DNA of 64,000 nt from JAQGMV01 sp035626595 (GCA_035626595.1 DASPNJ010000078.1:40674-104673); one strand, 5' to 3'. Shown: positions 39,455 to 48,130, numbered from the stretch's first letter. Numbers and translations are program-made. The notes: generated by a model from the letters alone, not told the origin.

Positions 39455-39560
39455 CTTGTGCCGCAGTCCGTCGATCGCGCGGTTCGTGTGCGGCCTGTCG
39501 TGTGTTGACTGGCCGCCGCGAACCGGGTTTCGCGCTCGACGGACACGCTTTGCGGCACCA
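39455..39560 (-). repeat. Foldback repeat, copy 4 core, inverted relative to copy 2
   Basis: Read on the minus strand this matches the core of the other copies (GGTGCCGCAAAGCG ... TTCGCGGC ... AACACAC ... CACACGAA ... GACTGCGGCAC), but both arms of the main stem have a different sequence that still pairs (GTCCGTCGA with its complement). The apical stem is GCGGCC/GGCCGC instead of GCGGGC/GCCCGC. The outer arms are degenerate. With copy 2 it forms an inverted pair filling the 39190-39611 gap, where no gene is seen. Confidence 0.8.
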
Positions 39561-39611
39561 GGCGGGGCGACGGATCGGCTCTGACGCCGCATCGCCGTAG
39601 CAAGCTGACGA

Positions 39612-40463
39612 CTAGACTTTCTTCGCAATCCACTTCGCGGTGCGCCCGCCGCCGAGATCGACAGTGCCTTGCATCCTGTCGCCGGACACCGTTCCGCTGA
39701 ACTCACGGCGCAGGCCGCTTCCTGCGGCCGTGAGCCGGATATCCGTTCCGCGCAGCCGCCCGGCCGAGATCTTGAGCGCCTTGCCCGCGGCGCTCGCCGA
39801 GCCGTCGAGCACCTGATACGTCTGCCGCAGGTTCACGTCGTAGCCGCCTTCACCGTCGACTTCGAGGCGCCAGCGCCCCGCCACCTTCGCGGGCACGATC
39901 CACAGCAGGATCGTGGCTTTGGGCACGCCGTTCACCTTCTCCTTCTCCGGTACGTCGAGCTCGATGAGATCGTCGGGCTGCCAGTCATCGAAGCGGTAAT
40001 CGTGGGACACGACGCGCGTGCCGGGCGGCGGCTCGATGTAGATCTTGGGCCGCAGGTTGACCATCATCGACGGCAGCAGATACAGCGTGATGACGGAGGC
40101 TTTCGAGAGGTCCGCCTTGAACACGTCCCGCACGTGAAACGAGGCGCGGTCCGCGAGGCCGAGTCGCTGCGCTTCCGCGTTGCTCCGGCTGACGAGCTCG
40201 GCGTCGATATCGACCCCGTAGCCGCGGGCTTTGTACTGGCGGGCGGCGGTGAGCACGATGACGCCGTCGCCGGAGCCGAGATCCACGATGAAGTCTTTCG
40301 GACCGACGCGCGCCATGCGCAGCATTTCGTCCACGACGATCTGCGGCGTCGGCACATACGGTCCACCGGTGCGCTCGAGCTCCTTCTGTGCGGAATACGC
40401 GGTGCATGCGACGAGCGCGAGGCTCAACGCGAACACCCCCGTCTTTTCCAACGTCTTCTTCAC
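39612..40463 (-). CDS. Lipoprotein SAM-methyltransferase-like paralogue H
   Basis: A 283-aa member of the same family, outside the tandem array, starting at GTG 40463 after GGGAGAGGGC. The signal ends in a lipobox (LSLALVAC), so it is probably lipid-anchored. Motifs are GPYVPTPQIVVDEMLRMARV, motif I FIVDLGSGDGVIVLTAARQY (Val where the array has Arg), GVDID, VITLYLLPSMMVNLRP, PGTRVVSHDYRFDDWQPD and LLWIVPAKVAGRW. It is co-directional with, and 9 nt downstream of, the COG4798-like methyltransferase gene. Confidence 0.82.
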   Translation of the reverse strand: MKKTLEKTGVFALSLALVACTAYSAQKELERTGGPYVPTPQIVVDEMLRMARVGPKDFIVDLGSGDGVIVLTAARQYKARGYGVDIDAELVSRSNAEAQRLGLADRASFHVRDVFKADLSKASVITLYLLPSMMVNLRPKIYIEPPPGTRVVSHDYRFDDWQPDDLIELDVPEKEKVNGVPKATILLWIVPAKVAGRWRLEVDGEGGYDVNLRQTYQVLDGSASAAGKALKISAGRLRGTDIRLTAAGSGLRREFSGTVSGDRMQGTVDLGGGRTAKWIAKKV

Positions 40464-40472
40464 GCCCTCTCC

Positions 40473-41228
40473 CTAGGGTCTGACGAACTTCAGCACGAAC
40501 TCGTCGTTCGGCACCGTGTTCTTCTGGACCGGCACGTCGCGCGGATCGGCCGGATTGCGCAGGAAGTCGCCGACGGAGACGAGCTTGAAGCCCGCCGCGA
40601 GCACCTCCTGCCGCACCACGCTTTCCTCGATGCGGTGCAGGCTCTTCGCGACGCTTACGCCGGCTCCCGGTTTCGCCGAGTGGTCTGCGACGATGTACAC
40701 CCCGCCCGGCTTCAGCGCCTGGAAGATCGCGCGGTTCATGCGCGCGCGGTCGGTGCCGAGCCACACGACGTCGTGATAGTTGAAGTTGAAGGTGACGAGA
40801 TCGAGATTGCGCACGTCCGGCGGCACGGGATCTTCGAACTCGCGGTTGACCAGCACCGCGTTACGCATGACCGGCCGCTTCAGCCGCTCTTCGAGCGCGG
40901 CTTTCGCGGCAGGAAAGCTCATCGACGGGCTCGTATGCGCATACACGCGGCCGGCGGGTCCGACCGCGCGCGCGAGCAGCTCGCTGTTGTAGCCGCGGCC
41001 CGCGCTCACGTCGAGCACGCGCATGCCGGGGCGCACGCCGTAGAACTCGAGCAATTGCTCGGGCTTGCGGCGCTGGTCGAGCACGCGATCGGCGTCCAGG
41101 CGATCGGCGGCGACGACGATGTTGCGGTAATCGGGAAGCGGTGGTTCGGGCGCGGCACACGCTGCAAGCAGCGCGGCGCAGACGACGAGAGCTGTGTGCG
41201 CCAGTCGGGCGCGATAAGGCGATTGCAT
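40473..41228 (-). CDS. Exported class I methyltransferase-like lipoprotein (COG4798 type)
   Basis: A 251-aa protein from a different methyltransferase branch. The signal ends in LLAACAAP, a lipobox. The SAM-binding loop is MRVLDVSAGRGYNSELLARA, and YAHTSPSMSF, VTFNFNYHDVVWLGTDRARM then NRAIFQALKPGGVYIVADHS match the COG4798 predicted methyltransferases, many of which carry signal peptides. It sits upstream of paralogue H in a two-gene operon. So this region has nine exported methyltransferase-like proteins of two families. Substrate unknown. Confidence 0.82.
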   Translation of the reverse strand: MQSPYRARLAHTALVVCAALLAACAAPEPPLPDYRNIVVAADRLDADRVLDQRRKPEQLLEFYGVRPGMRVLDVSAGRGYNSELLARAVGPAGRVYAHTSPSMSFPAAKAALEERLKRPVMRNAVLVNREFEDPVPPDVRNLDLVTFNFNYHDVVWLGTDRARMNRAIFQALKPGGVYIVADHSAKPGAGVSVAKSLHRIEESVVRQEVLAAGFKLVSVGDFLRNPADPRDVPVQKNTVPNDEFVLKFVRP

Positions 41229-41282
41229 GGCGCACCTGCCTTTTTAGGCTGGAAGGTGCGCCATCTTACTAAAGAAACGAAA

Positions 41283-41308
41283 AGCCGCCGGAGCCGGCGG
41301 CCTGGCGC
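41283..41308 (-). terminator. Probable terminator after the 99-aa lipoprotein gene
   Basis: On the minus strand, GCCGCCGG-CT-CCGGCGGC (41283-41300) is followed by TTTTCGTTTC. It lies 12 nt beyond the stop of the gene ending at 41312 and before the start of the COG4798-like gene. Confidence 0.7.
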
Positions 41309-41311
41309 TCG

Positions 41312-41611
41312 TTACCGTCCGGGCGCGTTCGTCGGATCGCGGAACGATCCCTGCGGCTGTGGTGCGCTTTCGTTCACCGCCTGCGGCGTCACCGGATTCG
41401 GCAGGTTCGGGTTGTCACCGCGCGCCGCGGGCTGCATGCGGTCGGGATGCGTGCTGGCGGGGTTGGACTCGTTCGTGTTGAGCGAGCCCGTCGCGCCGCG
41501 GGGCCCCGCGTCGGCGCCGCCGGGCTGATATCGATCCGCGGCGCAGCCCGCTGCGAGCAGCGCCACGAGCGATACCACCGCACCGAGGCGTGTGTAGTGG
41601 CGTCGAGTCAT
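41312..41611 (-). CDS. Small Pro/Asn-rich lipoprotein
   Basis: A 99-aa protein from ATG 41611. The signal ends in LVALLAAGC, a strong lipobox. The mature part is hydrophilic and low in complexity, with NTNESNPASTHPDRMQPAAR and NPNLPNPVTPQAVN; no structured domain is evident. Its disordered Pro-rich character recalls the paired small exported proteins at 3499-3864 and 17927-18304, but I find no convincing shared motif. A terminator follows. Confidence 0.6.
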   Translation of the reverse strand: MTRRHYTRLGAVVSLVALLAAGCAADRYQPGGADAGPRGATGSLNTNESNPASTHPDRMQPAARGDNPNLPNPVTPQAVNESAPQPQGSFRDPTNAPGR

Positions 41612-41680
41612 GTTCGGTCCTTCGCAAAGAGAGCGCCGCGCGCTCGTATGAGAAGCGCGGAGCAACGCCCGTGCCGCGGA

Positions 41681-42019
41681 TCAACGGGCTGCGGAAGTCT
41701 CGGGCGGCTCCATCAGCTTCTCGAATTCGTACAGCGTGAGCCGGCCGTCACCGTCGGCGTCCACGTCCTGGAAGCGCCGCGAGAGCGACAGGTCGTAATG
41801 GTCCAGCTCTTCGCGGCTCAGCACGCCATCCTTGTCGCGGTCGGCGCGCAACATCGCGTTCATCGCGTGCGGATCGAACAGCACGGGCGGCCGCGCGGCT
41901 GTCGTGCCGACCGGCTTGTCCGCGGTGCTTGACGGGCGTTTGTCCGCGGCGGGCGCAGCGACAACGAGCGCGAGCGCGATCGCCGTCGCAGCCAAACGTG
42001 TGATCCCGGTGTTCGACAC
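41681..42019 (-). CDS. Exported EF-hand calcium-binding protein
   Basis: A 112-aa protein from a GTG at 42019 that places a signal peptide (AATAIALALVVAAPAA) at the N-terminus; a longer frame to 42190 lacks one. Two EF-hand loops are visible: DRDKDGVLSREEL and DADGDGRLTLYEF, both with the full D-x-D-x-D-G-x-[LI]-x3-E spacing. A calcium-binding periplasmic protein is likely. Role unknown. Confidence 0.75.
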   Translation of the reverse strand: MSNTGITRLAATAIALALVVAAPAADKRPSSTADKPVGTTAARPPVLFDPHAMNAMLRADRDKDGVLSREELDHYDLSLSRRFQDVDADGDGRLTLYEFEKLMEPPETSAAR

Positions 42020-42217
42020 CCCGTGCCTCGCATCGCGCGTCGCCGTTTCGCGCGCCCGGTTTGCTTCGCAACACTCGTGCCGCGAGCTGCAAACGCTGAT
42101 ATGACAACGCGTTACGCGCAATGCCATCGTAATAAGCACGTCAAAGCGAGCCGCGCGTGTCGCCTGCGCACGACGGTAACCATCACTCATTCAGTAAGCG
42201 CCTGGCGGCGCTGGCGG

Positions 42218-43099
42218 TTACTTGTCGGTGCGCCGCGACAGCTCAGCCGTCGCCGTGTCGGCGCGCTCGGCAGTGAAGGGCACGGTACGCGCGCCCTGTA
42301 CCGCCTCGCCCCGTATGCGCCGGCGCTCGATCACGCCGCGGAATTCGAACGTTCCGCCCGGCAGTGTGAGCTTGAAGCTCACGCGTTGGCCGCGCACGCG
42401 GCCCTCCGAGATAGCGAGCTTCGTGGGCTCGTCGGTCGAGCCGCCGCTCACGAACTGGAACTGCTGATCCATCGAGAGCGTGAGCGGCTTCTCGAACAAC
42501 TCCGGTGCGCTGACCTTCCACACGCCGGCGACGCGTGCCGGCACGATCCAGTAGAACACGGTCGACTTCCACTGTCCGGGCGAGCCGTACTTCTCGGGCA
42601 CCTCGACGCTCACCTCGCGATCCGGTTTCCAGTCGCCGAACGGAAAATCGTGAGACACGATGCGCGTGCCGGGTTTGAGCTCCCTCGCGAACTTCGCCTG
42701 GAGCTGCTGCATCATGCCCGGCAGCAGGTACAGCGTCACGACGGAAGCGTCGCCGATTTTCGCCTGCAGCACGTCCTGCTGGCGAAACGCGACGCGGCCC
42801 CCGAGGCCGCGTCGCTGCGCTTCGGCATTGCTCTCGCGCACGAGCTCCGGGTCGATGTCAATGCCGAGACCGCGCGCGTTGTAGCGCTGCGCGGCCGTGA
42901 GCACGATGCGGCCGTCGCCGGAGCCCAGGTCGATCACGAAATCCGACGGGCCCACCCGCGCGACCTCGAGCATCGCGTCGACGACCGCCTGCGGCGTCGG
43001 CACGAATGGACCGCCGGTGCGCCCGACGTCCGCTGCGCGAAGCGACGTCACGCACGACAACATCATTGCAGCGATCCACAGAATACGGCCTGTCGACAT
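42218..43099 (-). CDS. Exported SAM-methyltransferase-like paralogue L
   Basis: A 293-aa eighth family member. Signal peptide ends near SLRAAD. Motifs are GPFVPTPQAVVDAMLEVARV, motif I FVIDLGSGDGRIVLTAAQRY, GIDID, VVTLYLLPGMMQQLQA, PGTRIVSHDFPFGDWKPD and FYWIVPARVAGVW. It shares RTGGPxVPTPQ and SNAEAQRxGL with paralogue H, so H and L form a subgroup distinct from the tandem six. It is divergent from the amidohydrolase gene, with 58 nt between starts. Confidence 0.82.
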   Translation of the reverse strand: MSTGRILWIAAMMLSCVTSLRAADVGRTGGPFVPTPQAVVDAMLEVARVGPSDFVIDLGSGDGRIVLTAAQRYNARGLGIDIDPELVRESNAEAQRRGLGGRVAFRQQDVLQAKIGDASVVTLYLLPGMMQQLQAKFARELKPGTRIVSHDFPFGDWKPDREVSVEVPEKYGSPGQWKSTVFYWIVPARVAGVWKVSAPELFEKPLTLSMDQQFQFVSGGSTDEPTKLAISEGRVRGQRVSFKLTLPGGTFEFRGVIERRRIRGEAVQGARTVPFTAERADTATAELSRRTDK

Positions 43100-43157
43100 G
43101 CCGGGAGCGGGGGCTGAGTTAATATCGCGCCGAGTATAAACGGCCCCTCCGCGTCTC

Positions 43158-44069
43158 ATGAACAAACCTCCGCCCCATGCGGCGTCCGCCGCCGCGCCGC
43201 TGTGCGCGGCGTACGACCCGCAACCCCGCCGCCCGCGCATTACGTTCCCGCCGCGCTCGTGCGACACCCACGCGCACGTCTGCGGCCCGATCGCCACGTA
43301 CCCGTACGCGGAGCGGCGCGTGTACACGCCGCCCGATGCCCTCCTGCGCGCGTACCGGCACATGCTCGATACGCTCGGCGTCGAGCGCGCGGTGCTCGTG
43401 CAGCCCAGCGTATACGGCACGGACAATACGGTGCTGCTCGGCGCGATGCGCGAGCTCGGACGCGAGCGCTGCCGCGGCGTCGCGGTGGTCGAAGACGACA
43501 TCTCCGACGCGGAGCTCGAGCGCCTGCACGCGGCAGGCGTGCGCGGCGTGCGCGTGAACGTGGTCGATGTCGCCGAAGACAAAGGTGTCATTCCCATGAA
43601 GACGCTCGCGCCGCTCGCGCGGCGCGTGAAGCGCTTCGGCTGGCACGTCGAATTCCTGATGCACGCGGACGAATTTGCGGACATGGACGCGCAGTTCGCG
43701 GATTTCCCCGCGGACATCGTGCTCGGCCACCTCGGCTACATGAAGACCGACAAGGGACTCGCGCAGGCGGGATTCCAGGCAATGCTGCGGCTCATGCGAA
43801 GCGGCAGGTGCTGGGTGAAGTTGACCGGGCCGTATCGCATCTCGGCGCAGGCGATGCCGCACACCGACACCATCGCCTTCGCGCGCGCGCTGATCGAGGC
43901 CGCACCCGAGCGGGTGCTGTGGGGCACCGACTGGCCGCACGTGATGGTCAAAGGTGTGATGCCGAACGACGGCGATCTCGCCGATCTTCTGCTCGAGTGG
44001 ATCCCGGATGAGAAGGTGCGCGAGCAGGTGCTGGTGCGAAATCCGGAGAGGCTTTACGGTTTCTCGTAG
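43158..44069 (+). CDS. Amidohydrolase-2 family protein, PDC-lactonase-like
   Basis: A 303-aa TIM-barrel metal hydrolase. SCDTHAHVCGPIATYPYAER carries the metal-binding H-x-H-type motif, VQPSVYGTDN and ADIVLGHLGYMKTDKG follow, and RVLWGTDWPHVMV has the catalytic Asp. These features match 2-pyrone-4,6-dicarboxylate lactonase (LigI) and relatives that open lactone rings in aromatic breakdown. It converges on the TctABC/FAH operon, so it may act on the same imported acid. Exact substrate not readable. Confidence 0.85.
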   Translation: MNKPPPHAASAAAPLCAAYDPQPRRPRITFPPRSCDTHAHVCGPIATYPYAERRVYTPPDALLRAYRHMLDTLGVERAVLVQPSVYGTDNTVLLGAMRELGRERCRGVAVVEDDISDAELERLHAAGVRGVRVNVVDVAEDKGVIPMKTLAPLARRVKRFGWHVEFLMHADEFADMDAQFADFPADIVLGHLGYMKTDKGLAQAGFQAMLRLMRSGRCWVKLTGPYRISAQAMPHTDTIAFARALIEAAPERVLWGTDWPHVMVKGVMPNDGDLADLLLEWIPDEKVREQVLVRNPERLYGFS

Positions 44070-44088
44070 GGTGCGCCGGTGGCGCACC
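44066..44088. repeat. Short hairpin, CGTAGGGT type
   Basis: CGTAGGGTGCGCC-GGT-GGCGCACC forms an 8-bp stem that overlaps the amidohydrolase stop codon in the convergent gap before tctA. It shares its opening CGTAGGGTG with the hairpin at 30741-30768. No T run follows. Confidence 0.5.
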
Positions 44089-44110
44089 GCGATGGTGGGC
44101 TCGCGGCCCC

Positions 44111-45640
44111 CTACGGCTTCTCTTCGGCCACCTGGTCGAGCTGATCGCGCCAGTCCTTCTTCTTCGTAAGCAGGGGTTTCAGTCCCAGCAGCAGCAGGAT
44201 CACGCCCAGCACGAGCATCGTGAGCGCGATCGGGCGCTGCACGAAGATCAGGTAGTCGCCGGCGGAGAGCGCGAGCGACTGGCGCAGCGAGAGCTCCAGC
44301 ATCGGCGCCAGCACGAGACCGAGCGCGACCGGCGCGAGGTCGTAGCCGAATTTGCGCAGCACGTATCCGATGCCGCCCATCACCAGCATGATCCACACGT
44401 CGACCACGCTGTTCGACACCGAATAGCAGCCGACGATGCAGAAGCACAGGATGCCCGGATACAGGTACGAGTACGGGATCCGCAGCAGATTCACGAACAA
44501 TCCCACCATCGGCAGGTTCAGGATGAGCAGCACCGTGTTGCCGATGTACATGCTCGCGACGAACCCCCAGAAGAGCTCCGGCTGCTGCTGAATGAGGGTC
44601 GGTCCCGGCGAGATGCCGTGGACCATCACGGCGGCGATCATCACGGCGGTTACCGGGCCCGTGGGTATGCCGAGCGCCATCATCGGCACGAACGCCCCGG
44701 TCGCCGCGGCGTTGTTGGCCGATTCCGGACCCGCCACGCCTTCGATCGCGCCGTTGCCGAAGCGCTCCGGCGTCTTCGATATGCGACGCTCGATGCCGTA
44801 CGACACGAACGACGAGATGATGTGCGCGGAGCCGGGGATGATGCCGATGAGAAAGCCGAGCACGCTGCCGCGTCCGATCGGCCCCAGCGACTGCCTGAGC
44901 TCGGTGCGCGAGGGCATGAGCTCGCGCAGCTTCGGACGCGCGACGCGCGCGGCGCCCTTCTGCCCCGCCGTGATCAGGATCTCAGAGATGCCGAACAGCC
45001 CCACGGCGACCGGCACGATGCCCAGCCCGTCGGAGAGCGCGAGCACGTCGAAGCTGAAGCGGGTGTAACCGCTCATCGCGTCGATGCCGATCATGCCGAG
45101 CACCAGCCCGAATACCGCCATCGCGAGCGTCTTCAGCATCGAGCCGCCGCTCATGTAGGCCAGCACGAAGAATCCCATCACGAGCAGCGCCGTGTATTCC
45201 GGCGGCCCGAACCGCAGGGCCCACGCCGCGAGCGTGGGCGCGAGCAGCATCAGGCCGACGACGCCGAGCGTGCCCGCGACGAACGAGCCGAGCGCGGAGA
45301 TCGCGAGCGCGGCGCCGGCGCGGCCGTTCTGGGTCATGGCATAGCCGTCCACGCACGTCATGACCGACGCGGCCTCCCCGGGAATGCGCATGAGGATCGA
45401 GGTCGTCGATCCCCCGTACATCGCGCCGTAGTAGACGCCGCCGAGCAGCACCATCGCGATGATCGGGTTGAGGCCGAAGGTCGCGGGCAGCAGGAGGCTG
45501 ATGCCGGCGAGCGGACCGAGTCCGGGCATCATCCCCACGAGCGTGCCGACGATGCAGCCGATGAACGCGTACGCGAGGATCTCCGGCTGCAGCGCGACCG
45601 AGAACCCGAGCAGCAGGTTCTGGATGACGTTGCCGTCCAT
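44111..45640 (-). CDS. tctA: TctA-family large membrane subunit of a tripartite tricarboxylate-type transporter
   Basis: A 509-aa protein with about 12 helices. VGMMPGLGPLAGISLLLPAT then FGLNPIIAMVLLGGVYYGAM and YGGSTTSILMRIPGEAASVM are the TctA core signature; FVPMMALGIPTGPVTAVMIA is its second repeat. It uses an ion gradient to import a carboxylate delivered by the TctC receptor. It is the last gene of an operon (two FAH genes, tctC, tctB, tctA), 7 nt after tctB. Confidence 0.95.
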   Translation of the reverse strand: MDGNVIQNLLLGFSVALQPEILAYAFIGCIVGTLVGMMPGLGPLAGISLLLPATFGLNPIIAMVLLGGVYYGAMYGGSTTSILMRIPGEAASVMTCVDGYAMTQNGRAGAALAISALGSFVAGTLGVVGLMLLAPTLAAWALRFGPPEYTALLVMGFFVLAYMSGGSMLKTLAMAVFGLVLGMIGIDAMSGYTRFSFDVLALSDGLGIVPVAVGLFGISEILITAGQKGAARVARPKLRELMPSRTELRQSLGPIGRGSVLGFLIGIIPGSAHIISSFVSYGIERRISKTPERFGNGAIEGVAGPESANNAAATGAFVPMMALGIPTGPVTAVMIAAVMVHGISPGPTLIQQQPELFWGFVASMYIGNTVLLILNLPMVGLFVNLLRIPYSYLYPGILCFCIVGCYSVSNSVVDVWIMLVMGGIGYVLRKFGYDLAPVALGLVLAPMLELSLRQSLALSAGDYLIFVQRPIALTMLVLGVILLLLGLKPLLTKKKDWRDQLDQVAEEKP

Positions 45641-45647
45641 CGCTATG

Positions 45648-46094
45648 TCACCACCCCCAAGGTCCGCGCGGCAGCGGCACGCGCAGCACGTCGCCGATCA
45701 GGTACCACGAGAGCAGCGAGAAGCCGACCGCCACGGCGGCGACGGCGAGCGGCGGCCGCCGCTCGAGCACGCCGAGGAAAAACACGAGGAGCGCGGCGAT
45801 CGTGATGCGGTAGCCGATCGATTCGAGCACGTACGTGGCGGCGGCGCACGCGGCGATGATCACCGCGGCGCGCGTGCCTTCGGGCCATTTCATCCCGGCG
45901 AGCCGCGGCGAGGCGCCGCCGCGCAGCACGATCAGCATTCCGGTGAGGCCAAGAAAGATGGCGATCAGCAGCGGCGTATAGCCGGGGCCGGGCTCCTGCA
46001 GCGAACCGAGCGGATAGGCCCGGTTCTCCCAGGCGACGAAGAGCGCGAGCGCGACCAGGGTGAGACCGGAGGCCTGGTCTTCCCGGAGCTGCAT
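45648..46094 (-). CDS. tctB: TctB-family small membrane subunit
   Basis: A 148-aa protein with four hydrophobic helices. The N-terminus has LVALALFVAWENRAYPLGSL then QEPGPGYTPLLIAIFLGLTG, the usual TctB signature (GPGxxP). It forms the membrane complex with TctA. Between it and the tctC gene upstream is a 79-nt gap holding a palindromic repeat. Confidence 0.88.
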   Translation of the reverse strand: MQLREDQASGLTLVALALFVAWENRAYPLGSLQEPGPGYTPLLIAIFLGLTGMLIVLRGGASPRLAGMKWPEGTRAAVIIAACAAATYVLESIGYRITIAALLVFFLGVLERRPPLAVAAVAVGFSLLSWYLIGDVLRVPLPRGPWGW

Positions 46095-46098
46095 CAGT

Positions 46099-46168
46099 CG
46101 TCACCCCGGCGCAGGCCGGCATAACGTCGCTCATCGGTTCTGGACCCCGGCCGCGCCGCGGTGACGAG
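46099..46168. repeat. Paired palindromic (REP-like) repeat between tctC and tctB
   Basis: CGTCACCCCGGCGCAGGCCG... and TTCTGGACCCCGGCCGCGCC... ending GGTGACGAG form the same two-hairpin unit as 13117-13189 and 59618-59677, somewhat degraded. As in the Liv-type operon, it lies between the receptor gene and the membrane subunits. Confidence 0.68.
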
Positions 46169-46173
46169 AGTGT

Positions 46174-47154
46174 CTATTTCTTGTCTTCCACCTTGCCGAC
46201 CATTTTCACGACCTCCGCGAGGCGCTTGGCGTCGGCCATCCAGAACTTCTCGAAATCCGGCGCATCCAGGTAGTGCACCGGCGAATTGACCTTGGCCATC
46301 ATCTGCTTGAACTCGGCATCCTCGACGGCCTTGCGCGCGGCTTCCCGTAACACCTTCATCACCGGCTCCGGCGTGCCTTTCGGCGCGAACATGCCGGCCC
46401 AGATCAGGTACTCGATGTTGTAGCCGAGCTCCTTGAACGTCGGGATGTCGGGGTACGAGGGATGGCGTCTGGGTCCCCAGCTCGCGAGCGGCCGCAGCTT
46501 CCCGGCCTTGACGTGGCCGCTGATCGCGGCCGGCCCGCCTGCCGTGAGCTGCACATGCCCGCCCAGCAACTGCGTGATGGCGGGTCCCCCGCCGGTCGTT
46601 GGCACGTGCCGCATCCTGATCTTGGCCGCGTGCATGAACATCTCCATCGGCATGTGCAGCGCGCCGTAGATGCCGGAGGACGAGAACGCGAGCTCTCCGG
46701 GGCGCGAACGCGCCAGTGCGACCAGCTCCTTCACGTTTTTCGTCGGCAGCGACGGGTGCACGACGAGCAGCGTCGGGTCGGCGCTGATGAGCGCGATCGG
46801 CGCGAACTGATCGAGCGAGTACGCGGGCTTGCGGTCGAACAGCCGGTCCGCCGCGGGGATGACGCTGATACTCGAGAGCGCCATCAGGATGGTGTAGCCG
46901 TCCGGCTTCGCATTCGCGACCGCGGCATTGCCGACGGCGCCGCCGGCACCCGGCCGGTTCTGCACGACGACGGGCTGCTTCAGCACCTTCTCCATCGCGT
47001 TCGCCGTGGGCCTGCCGGTGGTGTCCGCGACGCCGCCCGGCGGAAACGGCACGACCATGGTGATCGCGCGCGAGGGGAACGCTTCCTGCGCGTTCGCCGC
47101 TGCGCCCGTCAGTGCCAGTGCAACTGCCGCTGCTGCCCATTTCAGCTTGCTCAT
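46174..47154 (-). CDS. tctC: Bug/TctC-family receptor of the tripartite transporter
   Basis: A 326-aa periplasmic receptor. Signal peptide ends near AAANAQ. Bug motifs are FPSRAITMVVPFPPGGVADT, VVVQNRPGAGGAVGNAAVAN and KPDGYTILMALSSISVIPAA. Unlike the two orphan Bug receptors in this window, it is encoded together with tctB and tctA and should be their dedicated receptor. The FAH-family gene lies 16 nt upstream. Confidence 0.93.
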   Translation of the reverse strand: MSKLKWAAAAVALALTGAAANAQEAFPSRAITMVVPFPPGGVADTTGRPTANAMEKVLKQPVVVQNRPGAGGAVGNAAVANAKPDGYTILMALSSISVIPAADRLFDRKPAYSLDQFAPIALISADPTLLVVHPSLPTKNVKELVALARSRPGELAFSSSGIYGALHMPMEMFMHAAKIRMRHVPTTGGGPAITQLLGGHVQLTAGGPAAISGHVKAGKLRPLASWGPRRHPSYPDIPTFKELGYNIEYLIWAGMFAPKGTPEPVMKVLREAARKAVEDAEFKQMMAKVNSPVHYLDAPDFEKFWMADAKRLAEVVKMVGKVEDKK

Positions 47155-47170
47155 GCTCTCTCCTCCGTCG

Positions 47171-48130
47171 TTATCGCGCCGCTGCGACGCGGTTGCGCAG
47201 CTGTCCGATCAGCTCGATCTCGCAGACGACCTCGTCGCCCGGTTGAAGATAACCCGTGGGCGACGCGACGCCGCTCCTCATCGGTTTCTTCCCTCCGAGC
47301 TGCGCATCGGTGCCCCACGCCGTACCGCCCGGCGTGCCGGTCGAGATGACGACTCCGGGTTGCAGCGTCACGAACGTCGAAAAGAATTCGACGAGCTGCG
47401 CACAGGTCCAGATCATCTTCGCGGTCGAATTGCTTTGTCTCAGCTCGCCGTTCACGTACGTCTTCAGCGCAAGCATCTGCGGCTCGATGACCTCGTCCGC
47501 GGTAACGAGCCACGGACCGATCGGCGCGCAGGTGTCGAAGTTCTTGCCGGGGCCGAGGTTGTAGACGGACGAGCCGTCCGGGCGCAGCGTCACCTGCCGG
47601 TCGCGCGCGGTCACGTCGTTCATGATCGAGTAGCCGTAGACATGCTCGAGCGCCTCTGCTGCGGGGATGTGACGCCCGGCTTTGCCGACGACGACCAGAA
47701 GCTCGGTCTCGTAGTCGAGCTTTTGCGTCACCCGCTCGTCGTGCACGATCTCATCGCCCGGTCCGATCACGCCGAGCGGCGTTTTCAGGAAGAACTCCGG
47801 ATCCTTGCGCGTGACCTCCGGCTTCTCGTCACGGTGGTCCCAGTAGTTTTCGCCGCTGCAGAGGATCAGCGTGGGCTCGATCGGCGCGGTCAGGCGCGCG
47901 TTCGCGAGCGGCGTGCGGCTCGCGACGTTGCGGCGGGAGGCGGCGAGCGCGTTGCGCACCGCGTGCAGGCCTTCTTCGCCCGTCGCGATGAGGCGTGTCA
48001 TGTCCGAGAGCGCGGCGAGCAGCGCGGCGGACGTGCCGGTCGGCGCCGCGTCGAGCAGGTCGACGACGTCCTGACCGTCGATCGCGCCGAGGCGCACGGC
48101 GCCGCCGCGGAGATATCTGACGAGCTTCAT
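47171..48130 (-). CDS. Fumarylacetoacetate hydrolase family protein, second copy
   Basis: A 319-aa enzyme. The FAH-fold C-terminal domain holds LILCSGENYWDHRDE, TPLGVIGPGDEIVHDE, KLDYETELLVVVGKAGRHIP (metal-binding Glu pair), YGYSIMNDVTARDRQ and GVVISTGTPGGTAWGTD. This family hydrolyses or decarboxylates diketo acids and acylpyruvates in aromatic or sugar-acid breakdown. It starts in a TGATG overlap with the first copy, from which it has diverged strongly. The tctC gene follows. Confidence 0.9.
   Translation of the reverse strand: MKLVRYLRGGAVRLGAIDGQDVVDLLDAAPTGTSAALLAALSDMTRLIATGEEGLHAVRNALAASRRNVASRTPLANARLTAPIEPTLILCSGENYWDHRDEKPEVTRKDPEFFLKTPLGVIGPGDEIVHDERVTQKLDYETELLVVVGKAGRHIPAAEALEHVYGYSIMNDVTARDRQVTLRPDGSSVYNLGPGKNFDTCAPIGPWLVTADEVIEPQMLALKTYVNGELRQSNSTAKMIWTCAQLVEFFSTFVTLQPGVVISTGTPGGTAWGTDAQLGGKKPMRSGVASPTGYLQPGDEVVCEIELIGQLRNRVAAAR

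Noticed and set aside
39190..39611. Insertion sequence in the repeat-filled gap
   Set aside because: The gap has inverted repeats but no transposase frame and no target-site duplication that I could see.
40473..41228. Ninth member of the tandem methyltransferase family
   Set aside because: Its SAM loop (LDVSAGRGYNSELLA) and downstream motifs belong to the COG4798 branch, not to the PTPQ/DLGSGDGR family.
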